Shown here in pieces: positions 42,076 to 52,909 of a stretch of 64,000 nt of DNA. The position numbers and the translations under genes were made by a program. The stretch is from Nilaparvata lugens (Eukaryota > Arthropoda > Insecta > Hemiptera > Delphacidae). A model generated the notes under the pieces. The model did no database searches and was not told the DNA's origin. It was given only the letters and a program-made list of their open reading frames with translations. The stretch covers positions 102,224,387 to 102,288,386 of the forward strand of contig NC_052504.1 of assembly GCF_014356525.2 (NCBI RefSeq), in the 5' to 3' direction. Position 1 is the first letter of the stretch; every line of letters begins with the position of its first letter.

Positions 42076-43559
42076 GGGGCCTCCTTGTTGGCGGGCGGCA
42101 GATGTTGCAATGCAGCAATCAGCGCCTGATAACGTTGGTGTTTGTGTCGTAAGCTTCGGCGGCGGCCGCATCAGGCCAGCAGCCGGCTCGATACGCGGCG
42201 CCAGCCGTGCTGGGCGGCGGTGAAATCGTTGAAGACGCCGCTGCCGACCATGGCCGCCATCGCCGCGCCCAGACAGCCGGTTTCTTCCACCTGCGGCAGC
42301 TCAACCGGCAGGCCGCTGACGTCGGCGAACATTTGCATCCAGGGGAGGGATTTTGGCGGGGCCGCCGGTCACGCGCAGCGCCTGCACCTCAGGGAAGCGC
42401 CGGCGCATGCGGTTAAGGTGCGTCATGTGGCAGAACACCACGCCTTCATAGATCGCCTGCACCAGTGCTCGCGCTGGTGGAAGGCCTGCAGGCCGTAGAA
42501 GCTGGCGCTCAGCCCCAGGCCGGCGTTGGAGCCATACAGAAAGGGGCGAACAGCAGATCGCCGGCGGCTTTCGGCAGGGCGGCGACCCCCCGGTTAAGCT
42601 GGTCGTAGTCCTGCAGCCCCCATTGGTGACAGAACCTTCCAGGTGGCGGCGGACGTGGGCTGGCTTCGTGCACGATGTATTGGCCGCTTTCGGCGTGGCG
42701 GCCATAGACAAAGGGATGATCGAAACCCTCGACGATGGTCGTCGGTGTGCCGCTGGTGACCGACCAGGTTCCATCCACCGCATTGAGTCGGGTTTCGTCC
42801 TGCAGGCCGGCGCACAGCGCGGTGGACACCACTCGAACAACCCGCCGACCACCGGGGTGCCGGTTTGCAGGCCGGTGATGGCCGCGGCGTTTGCCGCGAC
42901 TCGCCCGGCGATCTCGGCCGAACCGACAATCGTCGGCAGGGCGGGCATGAGTCGCCGATACCCAGCAGCTGCGCCAGCGCCGGGTCATAGCGTCCGCTGC
43001 GCATCTGATACAGGTTGGATTCGGAGATATTGGTTTCTTCGCAGGCCAGCTCGCCGGTCAGGCAATAGCGCAGGTAGTCGTGCGCCATCAGCACGCTGCC
43101 GATGCGGGCGTAACGTTCCGGTGATGCCGCTTCAGCCAGCGCAGCAGCGAGACCGGGTGCCCGGTCCACAGCGTTGGCGCGTTTGCGGATACAGCGCCTG
43201 CGGCACGCCCTGCCGTTGCCATTCCTGCACCAGCGCCAGCGGCGCGCTGATCGGAAAGAGAGCATGGCGTTGCCCAGCGGCGCCCCTGCTTATCCAGCAG
43301 AAAAGCCCCTTACCCTGCGCCGAGATGCCGATGGCCTGGATGGCGCCGGCGGCGACGCCGCTGGCGGACAGCACTTCACGGATCACGTCGGCGGCGGTGC
43401 GCCACAGCGACGCCATATCGCGTCGGCCAGCCGGGCTGCGGCGCGACGATCGCCAGATTGGCTGCGCCGCGCCAACGCCGTGTTCATGGCCCCTGCGGTC
43501 GTATAAACCCGCCTTGATGAAGGTACCGCCGCAGTCGAGCCCAGCCAATATTCCATCAT
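42072..43559 (-). CDS. lyxK: FGGY sugar kinase, LyxK type (L-xylulose / 3-keto-L-gulonate kinase)
   Basis: ATP-dependent carbohydrate kinase of about 497 residues. The start MMEYWLGLDCGGTFIKAGLY (across one break) carries the phosphate-1 motif. IGISAQGKGLF, RIGSVLMAHDYLRYCLTGEL and ISESNLYQMRSGRYDPALAQ follow, then GTPVVGGLF, an HEASPTSSG-like segment, AIYEGVVFCHMTHLNRMRRR and ALRVTGGPA (the adenosine motif). These blocks match E. coli LyxK. Its role here is phosphorylation of the sugar acid or pentulose that sgbH/U/E then process. It overlaps the upstream carrier gene by ATGA and the downstream sgbH gene. At least eight frame breaks. Confidence 0.88.
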
Positions 43560-44654
43560 TCGCTCCTCGCGCTGTGGTCGCATTTATTGGGCAGCATCAA
43601 CGCCAGCACGGAGGCGATCGCCAACGAGGCCGCCAGGCTGTAGACGCCGACATCCTTGCTGAACAGGCTGATCAGGACGCCGACCATATACGGGCCGCAA
43701 AAGCCGCCGAGGTTGCCCAGCGCATTGATCACGCCGCGCGCGCCGCCGGCCACTTCGGCGTTGAACAATTTGGGCGGGATGGTCCAGAACACCCCGGCCG
43801 CCGCCTGAATAAACACGCCGCAGCCGACCAGTGCAGCGTAAGACCACCAGACGTGATCCTTCAGCAGCACCGACAGCGCCATGCAGGCGGCAAAGCAGGC
43901 CAGCGGCAGGGCGACGAAGACTTTGCGCTTGCCGGTGCGATCGGAGAGGGTGGAGATGATCAGCATGCCGAAGATGGCCGCCGATATAGGGCAAGATAGC
44001 CAGCAGGCCCACTTGCTCCATATCGCCGTGGGTCAGCCCTTTCAAAATGGTCGGCAGCCACAGGGTGTAGCCGTAGATACCGGTCTGGTAGAAGAAATTC
44101 ACCAGGATCAGCTGCCACATGATCCGGTCGCCCAGCACCCGGCGCAGCGAGGCGTTGCGCACCGTTTTTCCTTTGATCAGCAGCTGTTCGTCGTGCAGGG
44201 TCTTCACCAGATACTCTTTTTCCGCCTGCGAGATCCATTTGCCTCTTGGGGCCGGTTGCTGATGGTGAAATACCACAGCGCCATGACTACCAGCGACAGA
44301 GCGCCCTCCACCAGGAACAGCATGCGCCAGTCCCAGGCGGTGATAATCCAACCCGACAGGGGCGGTGAGAATGCCGGCGATCGGTACGAACATGATGACG
44401 ATGGCGTTGGCGCGGCCGCGCTCCTTATCCGGGAACCAGTGCTGATCATGGTCAGCACCACGGCAGCATGCCGCCTTCGGAAACGCCAAGGGCGAAGCGA
44501 AGAACAGCACTGGTACTGGTTGGTGACCAGGCCGGTCAGTACCGAGATCACCGCCCAGGCCAACAGTGACCAGCCGATGAATTTTTGCCGTTGCCGTATA
44601 CCGCCAGCTTGCCGCGGGCACCTGCAGAAACAGGTAACCGATGAAGAAGATGCC
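43556..44654 (-). CDS. MFS transporter of the ACS type, probable sugar-acid carrier (YiaX2-like), 5' end in gap
   Basis: Major facilitator of the anion:cation symporter group. The 5' end (about 60 residues) is missing in the N run. Readable: a SLLAWAVISVLTGLVTNQYQ segment, DWRMLFLVEGALSLVVMALW, RRVLGDRIMWQLILVNFFYQ, TGIYGYTLWLPTILKGLTHG, STLSDRTGKRKVFVALPLAC, FWTIPPKLFNAEVAGGARGV, INALGNLGGFCGPYMVGVLI and the end SARSE. It is coupled by ATGA overlap to lyxK, so it should import the substrate of that pathway. In Klebsiella an MFS gene (yiaX2) holds this place and carries L-ascorbate. E. coli has a TRAP system instead. Confidence 0.78.
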
Positions 44655-44754
44655 NNNNNNNNNNNNNNNNNNNNNNNNNNNNNNNNNNNNNNNNNNNNNN
44701 NNNNNNNNNNNNNNNNNNNNNNNNNNNNNNNNNNNNNNNNNNNNNNNNNNNNNN
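44655..44754. other. 100-N gap between the sgb block and phnV
   Basis: It removes the start of the MFS gene and the end of phnV. Both neighbouring genes point left, so the order is plausible, but at least 250 real bases are missing and whole genes (such as yiaJKL homologues) could be too. Confidence 0.98.
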
Positions 44755-45349
44755 CAGCGACAGGCTGAGGGCGAAGGCGGAGATCATATAGGGAGCGATC
44801 ATCGCAGGGTGACGTGACGCAGGCGAAACAACGGCGAAGCGCCCAGGCTGGCGGCGACGTTTTCGTAGTCGCTCGAAAGCCGTCAGCCCGCCATCACGTT
44901 GCCGAAGGTGAAGGCGGAAATCAGCACGAAGTGGGCGACGGGCACGATCAGGAAGTACCGTTCATCTGCAGCGGTCCCTGGCTGAATGCCACCAGCACTC
45001 CCTAACCGATCGACACCGAAGGCACCGCGCTGGGTATGAGAACAGCGTACTCAGCAGCGCTGGCCGCGCCCCTGAGGTGGCGCAGCGCCAACGCCGCCCA
45101 GGTGCCGCACAGCAGCGCGAACAGGCTGGCGCTGAAACCGATAGCCAGGCTGGCGACCAGCGCGTCCCAGGAGGCCCGCTGAGGCCTGGCGGAAATGGCT
45201 TAGAGTGAAGCCCTCGGCAGCACGCCGTTCCACTGTTCGCTCAGGCTGGACATCAGGATCACCGCCAGCGGCAGGCAAAGAAGACAGGCGAACAGCGTGA
45301 CCGCCAGCGTGCAGGTCAGGGTGCGGCCGGTGCGAGACCAAATCAACAT
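44755..45349 (-). CDS. phnV: 2-aminoethylphosphonate ABC transporter permease PhnV, C-terminus in gap
   Basis: Second permease of the phosphonate importer. It starts MLIWSRTGRTLTCTLAVTLF in a classic first membrane helix, continues LACLLCLPLAVILMSSLSEQ with WNGVLP and FTLSHFRQ, and before the gap reads IAPYMISAFALSLSLS, which is part of the permease loop that docks on the ATPase. About 198 of roughly 265 residues are present. The ATG at 45349 has GAGG upstream and lies two bases past the phnU stop. At least six frame breaks. Confidence 0.83.
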
Positions 45350-45351
45350 CG

Positions 45352-46199
45352 TCAGTTCCTCAGCCCGGCGCGCGCCGCGGCGTAGCGGTAAAGGGAGAAC
45401 CCCGAGCGACAGCGCGATATTCACGACGGCGATCGTGCATGCGACGGCGTAATCCGACTCCAGAATCGCTTTGAGTAGAACATCATCGCAGCGTGGTGAC
45501 GCCCTTGGCGCCGATAAACAGCACGATGCCGATTCATTGGTGGTCACAGCAAACCAGGCTGCCGCCGGCCAGCAAGGCCGGCAGCGCGGCCGGCAAAATC
45601 ACCTGGCGTACCACGCGCCCCGGCCGGGCGCCGAGAATGCTGGCGGCCTCGAGCTGGCTGCGATCGATCTGCGACAGCGCCGCCTCAGCGGGCGCATCAC
45701 CAGCGGCGTAAACACGGTGATTTCCGCCAGGATCACGCCCCCAATGGAGTAAAGAAGTCCACCGGCGGCAGGGTAAACCCGAAGGCCGCATCAGCGTGCG
45801 TTCAGCAGGCCGTCGGATCCTAGATAAAGTGAAGGCCAGCGTGATCAGGAAGGTCGGCATGGCGATAAAGGTATCGATCACCCGGGCGATCAGCCGGCTG
45901 CCGGGAACGGCGTAAACACCAGCAGCAGCGACAGCAGGGTGCCGAGTACCAGGCAGCCCAGCGTCGCCAGCAGCGCAATCTGCAGCGTGTTGAGCAGGGC
46001 GCCGACAAAGCGTCGGGATTCGAACACCTGTTGCAGCGCGGCGGCGCTGAACACCCCTGATCGTCGGTAAACGCCTGTTTTGACGATCAGCGCCAGCGGA
46101 TAGAAAAACAGCGTCGCCAGCACCAGCAGCGGCAGCAGGATCCACAGACGGCGCGGCAAGCGCAGCCGCAGAGCCGGCGAATAGCGTAGAGTCGGTCAT
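45352..46199 (-). CDS. phnU: 2-aminoethylphosphonate ABC transporter permease PhnU
   Basis: First permease, about 285 residues. MTDSTLFAG starts it, followed by membrane segments LPRRLWILLPLLVLATLFFY, LNTLQIALLATLGCLVLGTL and SRLIARVIDTFIAMPTFLIT, and at the end SDYAVACTIAVVNIALSLGV with an ARAGLRN-like end. The EAA-type loop is in SQIDRSQLEAASILGARPGR. The start at 46199 is one base past the phnT stop. At least six frame breaks. Confidence 0.85.
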
Positions 46200-46200
46200 G

Positions 46201-47330
46201 TCAGTCCTCGATCAGTACCGCGTCGTCGGGGCGAAATAGAGCGGCACGCGCTCGCCGAGCTGCGGCATCTGGCTGCGATGGGTGGTGACCACGCGCAGCG
46301 GATGGCCTTCCGCGTCGAACTGCAGGTGCGTCAACTCCCCCTGCCAGTGAATATCGCGCAGCGTACCGATGATGCAGTTGCTGCGCTGGGCGTCGGCATC
46401 GAGCGCAATATGCTGCGGCCGAATACACAGCAGTTTGTCGAAACCGCGTTGCGCACCATAGGTAAAGCAGCCGATCACTTTGCCGGCGCAGCTGACGTGG
46501 TCATGCCTTGCCCGGTAGTGGTCTCCAGCGCGGTGGCCGGCAGCAGTTGGCGCGGCGAGGAACTCGGCGGCGAAACGGTTCGTTGGATGATGGTACAGCG
46601 CGCGGGTCTCGCCGTGGGCGATCAGGTGGCCGTCGCGCATGATGCCAATCTTGTCCGCCAGCGTCAGCGCTTCGCCCTGATCGTTGGTGTGACGTACAGG
46701 ATGGTCAGATCCGGCAGTTCGCGGTGCAGCGGGCGATCTCTTCCACCATGCTGTGGCGAATTTGCGCGTCCAGCGCCGACAGCGGTTCATCCAGCAGCAA
46801 GACTTTGGGGCGCACCGCGATGGCGCGGCGATCGCCACGCGCTGCTGTTGGCCACCGGAGAGCTGGCTGGGATAGCGCTTGGCGTAGGCGGACATGCCGA
46901 CGATGGCCAACGCCTCTTCGACGCGCTCGGCGGTGAGGCCGCGCGGCTTGCCCTGGGCGCGCAGGCCGAACGCCACATTGTCTTCGACGCGCAATATGCG
47001 GAAACAGCGCGTAGTTCTGTACCACCATGCCCAGGCCGCGCTCATAAGGCGGCACGTCGGTGACATCGACGTCACCGATGGCAATACGCCCGGCGGAGGG
47101 CTGCACGAAGCCGCGATCGCCCGCAGCACGGTGGTTTTACCCGAACCGAGGGGCCGATCAGCGCCAGCACTTCGCCGGGGGCGATGGTGAGCGTCAGGGG
47201 TTTCAGCACCTCGGTGCCGCGATACGACACGCTGACGCGTCGAGCTGAATACCCGACGGCCCGGCGATGTCCTGGCTGCTATCCCGCGCCTCGGCGCGGG
47301 AAGGAGGGTAGAAGCCATCGTCAGCGTCAT
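46201..47330 (-). CDS. phnT: 2-aminoethylphosphonate ABC transporter ATPase PhnT
   Basis: ATP-binding subunit, about 377 residues. Walker A is [12 protein letters not shown] after a PSG broken by one lost base. [20 protein letters not shown] and NYALFPH follow (Q loop), then [20 protein letters not shown], the signature [12 protein letters not shown], Walker B with [20 protein letters not shown], a [20 protein letters not shown] switch region, FAAEFLG, and a TOBE end with [13 protein letters not shown] and [14 protein letters not shown]. It closely follows Salmonella PhnT in block order. The ATG at 47330 overlaps the phnS stop (ATGA), which decides the start. At least seven frame breaks. Confidence 0.88.
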
Positions 47331-48333
47331 TCGGTCACCTGGTGCCATCGGGAGATATCGGCGGACAGGCTGCTCACCACCTGATTCCAGTCCGGCGCCC
47401 AGATCTCAACGCCTTTCAGGCGCCGCCTGCGACTGCTTGAAGTTATCGTCGGTCGGGGTGACGTCCTTACGCACCGGCATGCCGTAGGAAATGGCGCTGA
47501 CGCTGCTCTGGGCTTCTTTGCTCAGCAGGAAGTCGATCAGCTTTTTGCCGTTGGCGCTTTGCGGCGCGCCTTGCACCAGGCCGACATAGTAAGGCAGCAC
47601 CAGCGTGCTGCGCTTGCCGTCCGGCCCGGCCGGCCAGAACACCTTCACGTTCGGGTTGCTGCGCATCTGCGCCAGGTTCATCTGCAGATCGCCGTTGGCC
47701 ACCAGCAGCTCGCCTTTATGACCAGCGCGGTCAGCTTGCCGGTGGAAGCGGAAGGGTCGACGTTGTTGCTTTGCAGTTTGCCGAGGTAGTCGAAACCGGC
47801 GTCTTTGCTGCCGAGCTGTGAAACGCCTGCAGCATCACCGCGGTGCCGTCACCCGCCTGGCCCGGCGTGGAGTACTGCAGCTTGTTGCGGAACTGCGCGT
47901 CCAGCAGCTGTTGATAGCTGGCGGGCGCCTGCGGCACAGCTTGGCGTTATAGATGAAGCTCAGGTATTTTTCACCAGCGGCACGAACTGCGGCTGGGCGT
48001 CGGCGATCTGCGCCGCATCCTGCGGGGTGAAATCCTGCAGCAGTTTTTTCCGCGCGCGGCGCGCTGGATGAACGGCGGCAGCGTCACCAGCACTCGGCCT
48101 GCGGGTTGCTGCGCTCTTTCGACAGCCGCTCGACGATGGCGCCGGAGCCGCCTTCGACGTACTGCACCTTGATGCCGGTTGCCTGAGTGAAGGCGTCGAA
48201 CTGGGTTTGATACCAGCTGTGATCGCCGTCGTGCAGCCTCGGCGGAGTAGACGGTCACCACCGCGTCGGCGGCCCAGACCGGCGCGGCGCCGAGTGCGAT
48301 GGCGGTCATCACGACCAGACGAGAAAGTTTCAT
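47327..48333 (-). CDS. phnS: 2-aminoethylphosphonate-binding periplasmic protein PhnS
   Basis: Solute-binding protein of about 337 residues. The signal peptide is [20 protein letters not shown] with cleavage likely after AWA/A-type residues. AVVTVYSAE then starts the mature part, as in iron- and phosphonate-binding proteins. [73 protein letters not shown] and [18 protein letters not shown] follow, and the end is HQVTE. It is transcribed first in the importer operon, behind an operator at 48368. At least six frame breaks. Confidence 0.87.
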
Positions 48334-48367
48334 AGCTTCAGCCTCACTGTTGCGGGTTAATGCGAAA

Positions 48368-48381
48368 CTGGTATACACCAG
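48368..48381. promoter_or_regulatory. PhnR-type operator before phnS
   Basis: CTGGTATACACCAG holds GTATACAC, an exact fit to the GTnTAnAC pattern of HutC/FarR-type GntR regulators. It has the same TGGTATAnACCA core as the site before phnW, and lies 35 bases upstream of the phnS ATG. Confidence 0.72.
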
Positions 48382-48506
48382 ATATGCGGCCAAGCTAATC
48401 GGCGAATATGACAAACAAATGAAAGCGGCAAAATATATTTGCCGGCAACGGGATTGGGCGTGGGAGAGAAACGGGGGCGGCAGACGCAGCCCCGTCATGC
48501 TGGGGG

Positions 48507-49221
48507 TTAAAGCGTATCGACTTCGATGCGCAGGCTGTCGTGGCGCCAGTATTCGATATCGAAATCGAGAATGCGGCCGTGCTGATCGTAATTCAACCGC
48601 GCAGCAACAAGGCAGGCAGGCCACCATGGCGCCGAGCGCGTTGGCGGCGCGGTAAGGCAGGGCTGTCGGATAGAACGACAGATGCATGTTGCTGTAAATC
48701 AATGCGTAATGCTGTTGATAGACCTCGGTCAGGCTGCCGTTGAGATCGTGGCTGAGCAGTTCCGGCACCCGCTGCGGCAGGCAGTGGTTTTCGCAATAGC
48801 AGATGGCGCGGCCGTCGGCGTAACGCACGCGGCGTAGCAGATACACCTGATCGAACGGTTCGAGCGCCAGCGGCTGCATCACGTCGAGCGCACCGTGGTT
48901 TTTTCGCCGGACAGCAGCGCGGTGCGCGGCGTGCGCCCCTGCTCCTGGCAGAGGCGGTGGAAGTTGGTGTTCTGCGTCGGATCCAGCCACAGCCGCTCCG
49001 GCGTGACGAACCACCGCGGCGATCGGCGCGGTAGATGGCGCCGGTGGCCTCCAGCTGCGCCAGGCTCTCGCGAATGGTAACGCGGGTGGTGGAGAAGATG
49101 GCGCACAGCTCGCGCTCCGAAGGCAGCTTGTCGCCCGCCTGCAGCGCGCCGCGGGTGATACGCGCCTGAAGCTGATCCTGATCTGCAGGTAGTGGGGCAT
49201 ATCGCCCTGATGTTCTTTCAT
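48507..49221 (-). CDS. phnR: GntR-family (HutC/UTRA) regulator of phosphonate use
   Basis: Transcription factor of about 238 residues. The N-terminal winged helix is read as [15 protein letters not shown], a [18 protein letters not shown] segment and a [21 protein letters not shown] recognition helix across frames. The UTRA effector domain has a [20 protein letters not shown] block, [20 protein letters not shown], and the end [11 protein letters not shown]. It lies between the importer and the divergent phnWX genes and probably represses both through the two TGGTATAnACCA sites. At least five frame breaks. Confidence 0.85.
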
Positions 49222-49348
49222 TTCATCTCGCTATGGCATCGGCCGACATTCCGGCACGCGCTTATTATACATAGCCAGATGAATTTTTTTGTTTCACCGC
49301 GCTTTGTCGTTTGACCAGGGAAGGAATTGCCGCCACAATGCCTGCATC

Positions 49349-49360
49349 TGGTATAGACCA
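49349..49360. promoter_or_regulatory. PhnR-type operator before phnW
   Basis: TGGTATAGACCA matches GTnTAnAC and differs by one base from the site at 48369. It lies 15 bases before the phnW ATG, where binding would block initiation. Confidence 0.72.
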
Positions 49361-49374
49361 AATAGGTGAATAAC

Positions 49375-50472
49375 ATGTCCGATCGTAACTACCTGCTGTT
49401 GACCCCCGCCCGTTGACCACGTCGAAAACGGTAAAAGAGGCGATGCTGTTCGACAGCTGCACCTGGGATGAAGATTACAACCTGGGCGTGGTGCAAAGCA
49501 TCCGCCAGCAGTTGGTGGCGCTGGCGACGCCGTCCGCCGGTTACACCTCGGTGTTGCTGCAGGGCAGCGGCAGTTTTGCGGTGGAAGGCGTGCTGGGGAC
49601 GGTCATCGGCCCGCAGGACAAGCTGCTGATCGTCAACAACGGCGCCTACGGGGCGCGAATGATCGAAATGGCGCGGCTGATGGACATCGACCATCACGCT
49701 TTCGACTGCGGCGAGGTCAATGAGCCGGATTTGGCGGCGATGGAGGCGGTGCTGAAAAGCGATGCGCGCATCAGCCATATCGCCATGGTGCACTGCGAAC
49801 CACCACCGGCATGCTCAACCCGCTGCAGAAGGTCGCCGGCCTGGCGGCGCGCAACGGCAAGACCTTTATCGTCGACGCCATGAGCAGCTTCGGCGGCATT
49901 CCGCTGGATGTGACGCGCTGGGCATCGATTTTCTGATCAGCCCGCCAACAAATGCATTCAGGGCGTGCCGGGCTTCGCTTTCGTCATCGCCCGCCGCAGC
50001 GAGCTGGAGAAATGTGCCGCCGTTCACGCTCGCTGTCGTTGGAATCTGTATGCCCAGTGGCGCTGTATGGAAGACCAGGCCGGCAAATGGCGCTTTACGT
50101 CACCGACCCACACCGTGCTGGCCTTCGCGCAGGCGCTGAAAGAGCTGGAACAAGAGGGCGGTATTGCCGCGCCCCCGCCGCTATCAGACCAATCAGCGGC
50201 GGCTGGTGGCGGGTATGCGCGAGCTGGGCTTTGAGACTCTGCTGGACGATGCGTTGCATTCGCCGATCATCACCGCGTTCTATTCGCCAAAGGCCGACAC
50301 TTACCGCTTTGCCGAATTTTATCAGCGCCTGAAGCAGCAAGGGTTTGTGATCTATCCCGGCAAAGTGTCGCAGAGCGACTGCTTCCGCATCGGCAACATC
50401 GGGGAAATTTATCCGCAGGATATCGAACGTTTGCTGGCGGCCGTTGGGCAGGCGATGTACTGGAATCAATAA
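49375..50472 (+). CDS. phnW: 2-aminoethylphosphonate:pyruvate aminotransferase
   Basis: PLP enzyme that turns 2-aminoethylphosphonate and pyruvate into phosphonoacetaldehyde and alanine. [11 protein letters not shown] and a PGPLTTS-like segment start it. [60 protein letters not shown] and [16 protein letters not shown] follow. The PLP lysine segment is [19 protein letters not shown], read across one break near 49940. [20 protein letters not shown] and [20 protein letters not shown] are close to the end. About 367 residues. Breaks near 49410, 49797, 49917, 49940, 50020 and 50172. It is first of the divergent phnWX pair. Confidence 0.92.
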
Positions 50473-50481
50473 GGATTGACC

Positions 50482-51286
50482 ATGAAACAGATCAACGCAG
50501 TGATCCTCGACTGGGCCGGCACCACGGTGGACTTCGGCTCCTTTGCGCCACGCAGATTTTTGTCGAGGCATTCAAACAAACCTTCGATATCGACATCAGC
50601 CTGGCGGAGGCGCGCATTCCGATGGGGCTGGGTAAATGGCAGCACATCGAGGCGCTGGGCAAGCTGCCGGCGGTCGACGCGCGCTGGCGGCAAAAGCTGG
50701 GCCGTTCGATGAGCCATCAGGACATCGACGCGCTGTATCAGGCGTTTATGCCGCTGCAAATCGCCAAAGTGATCGACTTCGCCGATCCCATCGAGGGTGT
50801 GCCGCAGGTGATTGCCGGGCTGCGCGAACAGGGCATTAAAATCGGCTCCTGCTCCGGTTATCCGCGTGCGGTGATGGAGGTGCTGGTGCCTGCCGCCGCG
50901 CAGCGCGGCTACGCGCCAGATTACTGGGTCGCCACTGACGATCTCGCCGCGGTGGCCGGCCGGGGCCGTGGATGGCGTTGCAGAACGTTATCGCGCTGGG
51001 CATCGATGCGGTGGCGCACTGCGTGAAGGGGACGACGCGGTGCCGGGCATTACTGAAGGGTTGAACGCCGGATGTGGAGCGTCGGATTGGCGCTGTCCGG
51101 CAATGAGTTTGGCGCGACCTGGCAGGAGTACCGCCAAATGGCGGAAGGTGAGATAGAGCTGCGCCGTACAGCGGCCGCCGATAAGCTGTACGCGGCGGGC
51201 GCGCACTATGTGAAGACACGCTGGCGCACTTGCCGGGGGTGATCGCCGACATCAACCGGCGGCTGGCGAACGGCGAGCGGCCGTAA
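50482..51286 (+). CDS. phnX: Phosphonoacetaldehyde hydrolase (phosphonatase)
   Basis: HAD-family enzyme that splits phosphonoacetaldehyde to acetaldehyde and phosphate. [20 protein letters not shown] carries the nucleophile Asp of the HAD motif [20 protein letters not shown], the cap region, [20 protein letters not shown] (motif 2), [11 protein letters not shown], and [20 protein letters not shown] follow. It ends RRLANGERP and has about 270 residues. The start lies nine bases past the phnW stop with AAGGA upstream. Breaks near 50550, 50960, 51030 and 51215. A strong terminator follows. Confidence 0.92.
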
Positions 51287-51304
51287 CGACCGAGCGCGGG
51301 GCAT

Positions 51305-51336
51305 AAAAAAAACCGGGGATAATCCCCGGTTTTTTC
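51305..51336. terminator. Bidirectional terminator between phnX and tcyP
   Basis: AACCGGGGA / TCCCCGGTT stem with a TAA loop, flanked by an A run on the left and a T run on the right, so it works for both convergent genes. Confidence 0.92.
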
Positions 51337-51352
51337 GTTTTGAGACGGGGGT

Positions 51353-52730
51353 AACGGTGAGCCAATTCGACTTCGTCTTCGCTGTCCATCACGGCTTTGT
51401 CGGTTTGCTTCATCAGCTGGCTGGTGATGGTGCCTGCCGCCATGGAGCCGTTGACGTTCAGCGCGGTACGGCCCATGTCGATCAGCGGTTCGACCGAGAT
51501 CAGCAGCGCGACCAGCGTCACCGGCAGGCCCATCGCCGGCAGCACGATCAGCGCGGCGAAGGTAGCGCCGCCGCCCACGCCCGCTACGCCGCGGAGCTGA
51601 TGGTGACGATGCCGACCAGGGTGGCGATCCACACGGATCCAGCGGGTTGATGCCGACGGTCGGCGCAACCATTACCGCCAGCATCGCCGGGTAGAGGCCC
51701 GCACAGCCGTTCTGGCCGATGGTGGCACCGAAAGACGCCGAGAAGCTGGCGATGGATTCCGGCACGCCCAGGCGGCGGGTCTGCGCTTCCACGTTCAATG
51801 GAATGCTGGCGGCGCTCGAGCGGCTGGTGAAGGCGAAAGTGATCACCGGCCACACCTTGCGGAAGAACTTCATCGGGTTAACGCCGGTGAAGGCCAGCAG
51901 CACAGCGTGCACCACGAACATGATGGCCAGGCCGATATACGAGGCCACCACAAAGCTGCCGAGCTTGACGATGTCGTGAATGTTGGAACCGGCGACCACT
52001 TTGGTCATCAGCGCCAGCACGCCGTACGGCGTCAGCTTCATGACCAGACGCACCAGCTTCATCACCCAGGCCTGCAGGGTGTCGATAGCCACCAGTACGC
52101 GCTCGCCTTTCGGCTTGTCGTCTTTCAGCAGCTGCAGCGATGCCACGCCGAGGAAGGTGGCGAAAATCACCACGCTAATGATCGACGTCGGGCTGGCCCC
52201 GGTCAGATCGGCGAACGGGTTTTTCGGGATGAACGACAGCACCATCTGCGGCACGGTCAGGTCGGCCAGTTTACCCACGTAGTTGGTCTGGATCGCCGTC
52301 AGGCGCGCGCCTTTCCTGCGCCCCTGCACCAGGCCTTCGCGTCAGGCCGAACAGGTGGTGACCAGCACGCCTACCAGCGCCGAGATCAGCGTGGTGACAC
52401 AGCGTGCCGATAGTCAGGACGCTGATTTGCCCAGAGAAGAGGCGTTGTGCAGCTTGGCCACCGCGCTCAGGATCGAGGCGAACACCAGCGGCATGACGAT
52501 CATTTGCAGCAGCTGCACATAGCCGTTGCCGACGATGTTGAACCAGCTGATGGATTCTTCAGCACCGGGTTGTCGGAGCCGTACCCAGCTGCAGGCCCAG
52601 CCGAACACCACGCCGACCACCAGGCCGACCAGCACTTTTTTCGCCAGGCTCCATTGCTTGTGGCGGGTTTGCGCCAACAGCAACAGGAGCGCGACAAACA
52701 CCAGCACGTTATCACGAGCGGAAGATTCAT
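51353..52730 (-). CDS. tcyP: L-cystine/dicarboxylate symporter-family transporter TcyP (YdjN)
   Basis: Sodium/proton-coupled DAACS-fold carrier for L-cystine, about 463 residues. The start MNLPLVI follows an in-frame ATG 15 bases upstream; GGAG before 52730 supports the inner one. Blocks: [40 protein letters not shown] (hairpin 1), [59 protein letters not shown] (hairpin loop), [40 protein letters not shown] and [19 protein letters not shown]. The end ELAHR needs one restored base for its stop. It is the same neighbour of ydjM and yniC as in E. coli. A TATATCC...GGATTTGATATA palindrome at 52823-52845 may be its control site. Confidence 0.92.
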
Positions 52731-52909
52731 CCCCAATGTCTCCATAATCTTTCTTATAAAAACGACTACGCATCACGTATGTCGCGATGTAAATATCGTA
52801 ACAGTTTGCCGAGTGGCCTACTTATATCCAAATGGATTTGATATAGCTTTTTGTGTGTTTTTGTTCGTTTTATATACATGAAGGTGATGGGTTGAGCGGA
52901 TTTTTGTGA

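Noticed and set aside
42623..43999. Long plus-strand frame of 458 codons across lyxK and the MFS gene
   Set aside because: It is antisense to two recognisable genes and is open only because of base composition and lost bases.
43881..44768. Plus-strand frame of 295 codons ending in the gap
   Set aside because: Shadow of the MFS gene; part of it is translated N.
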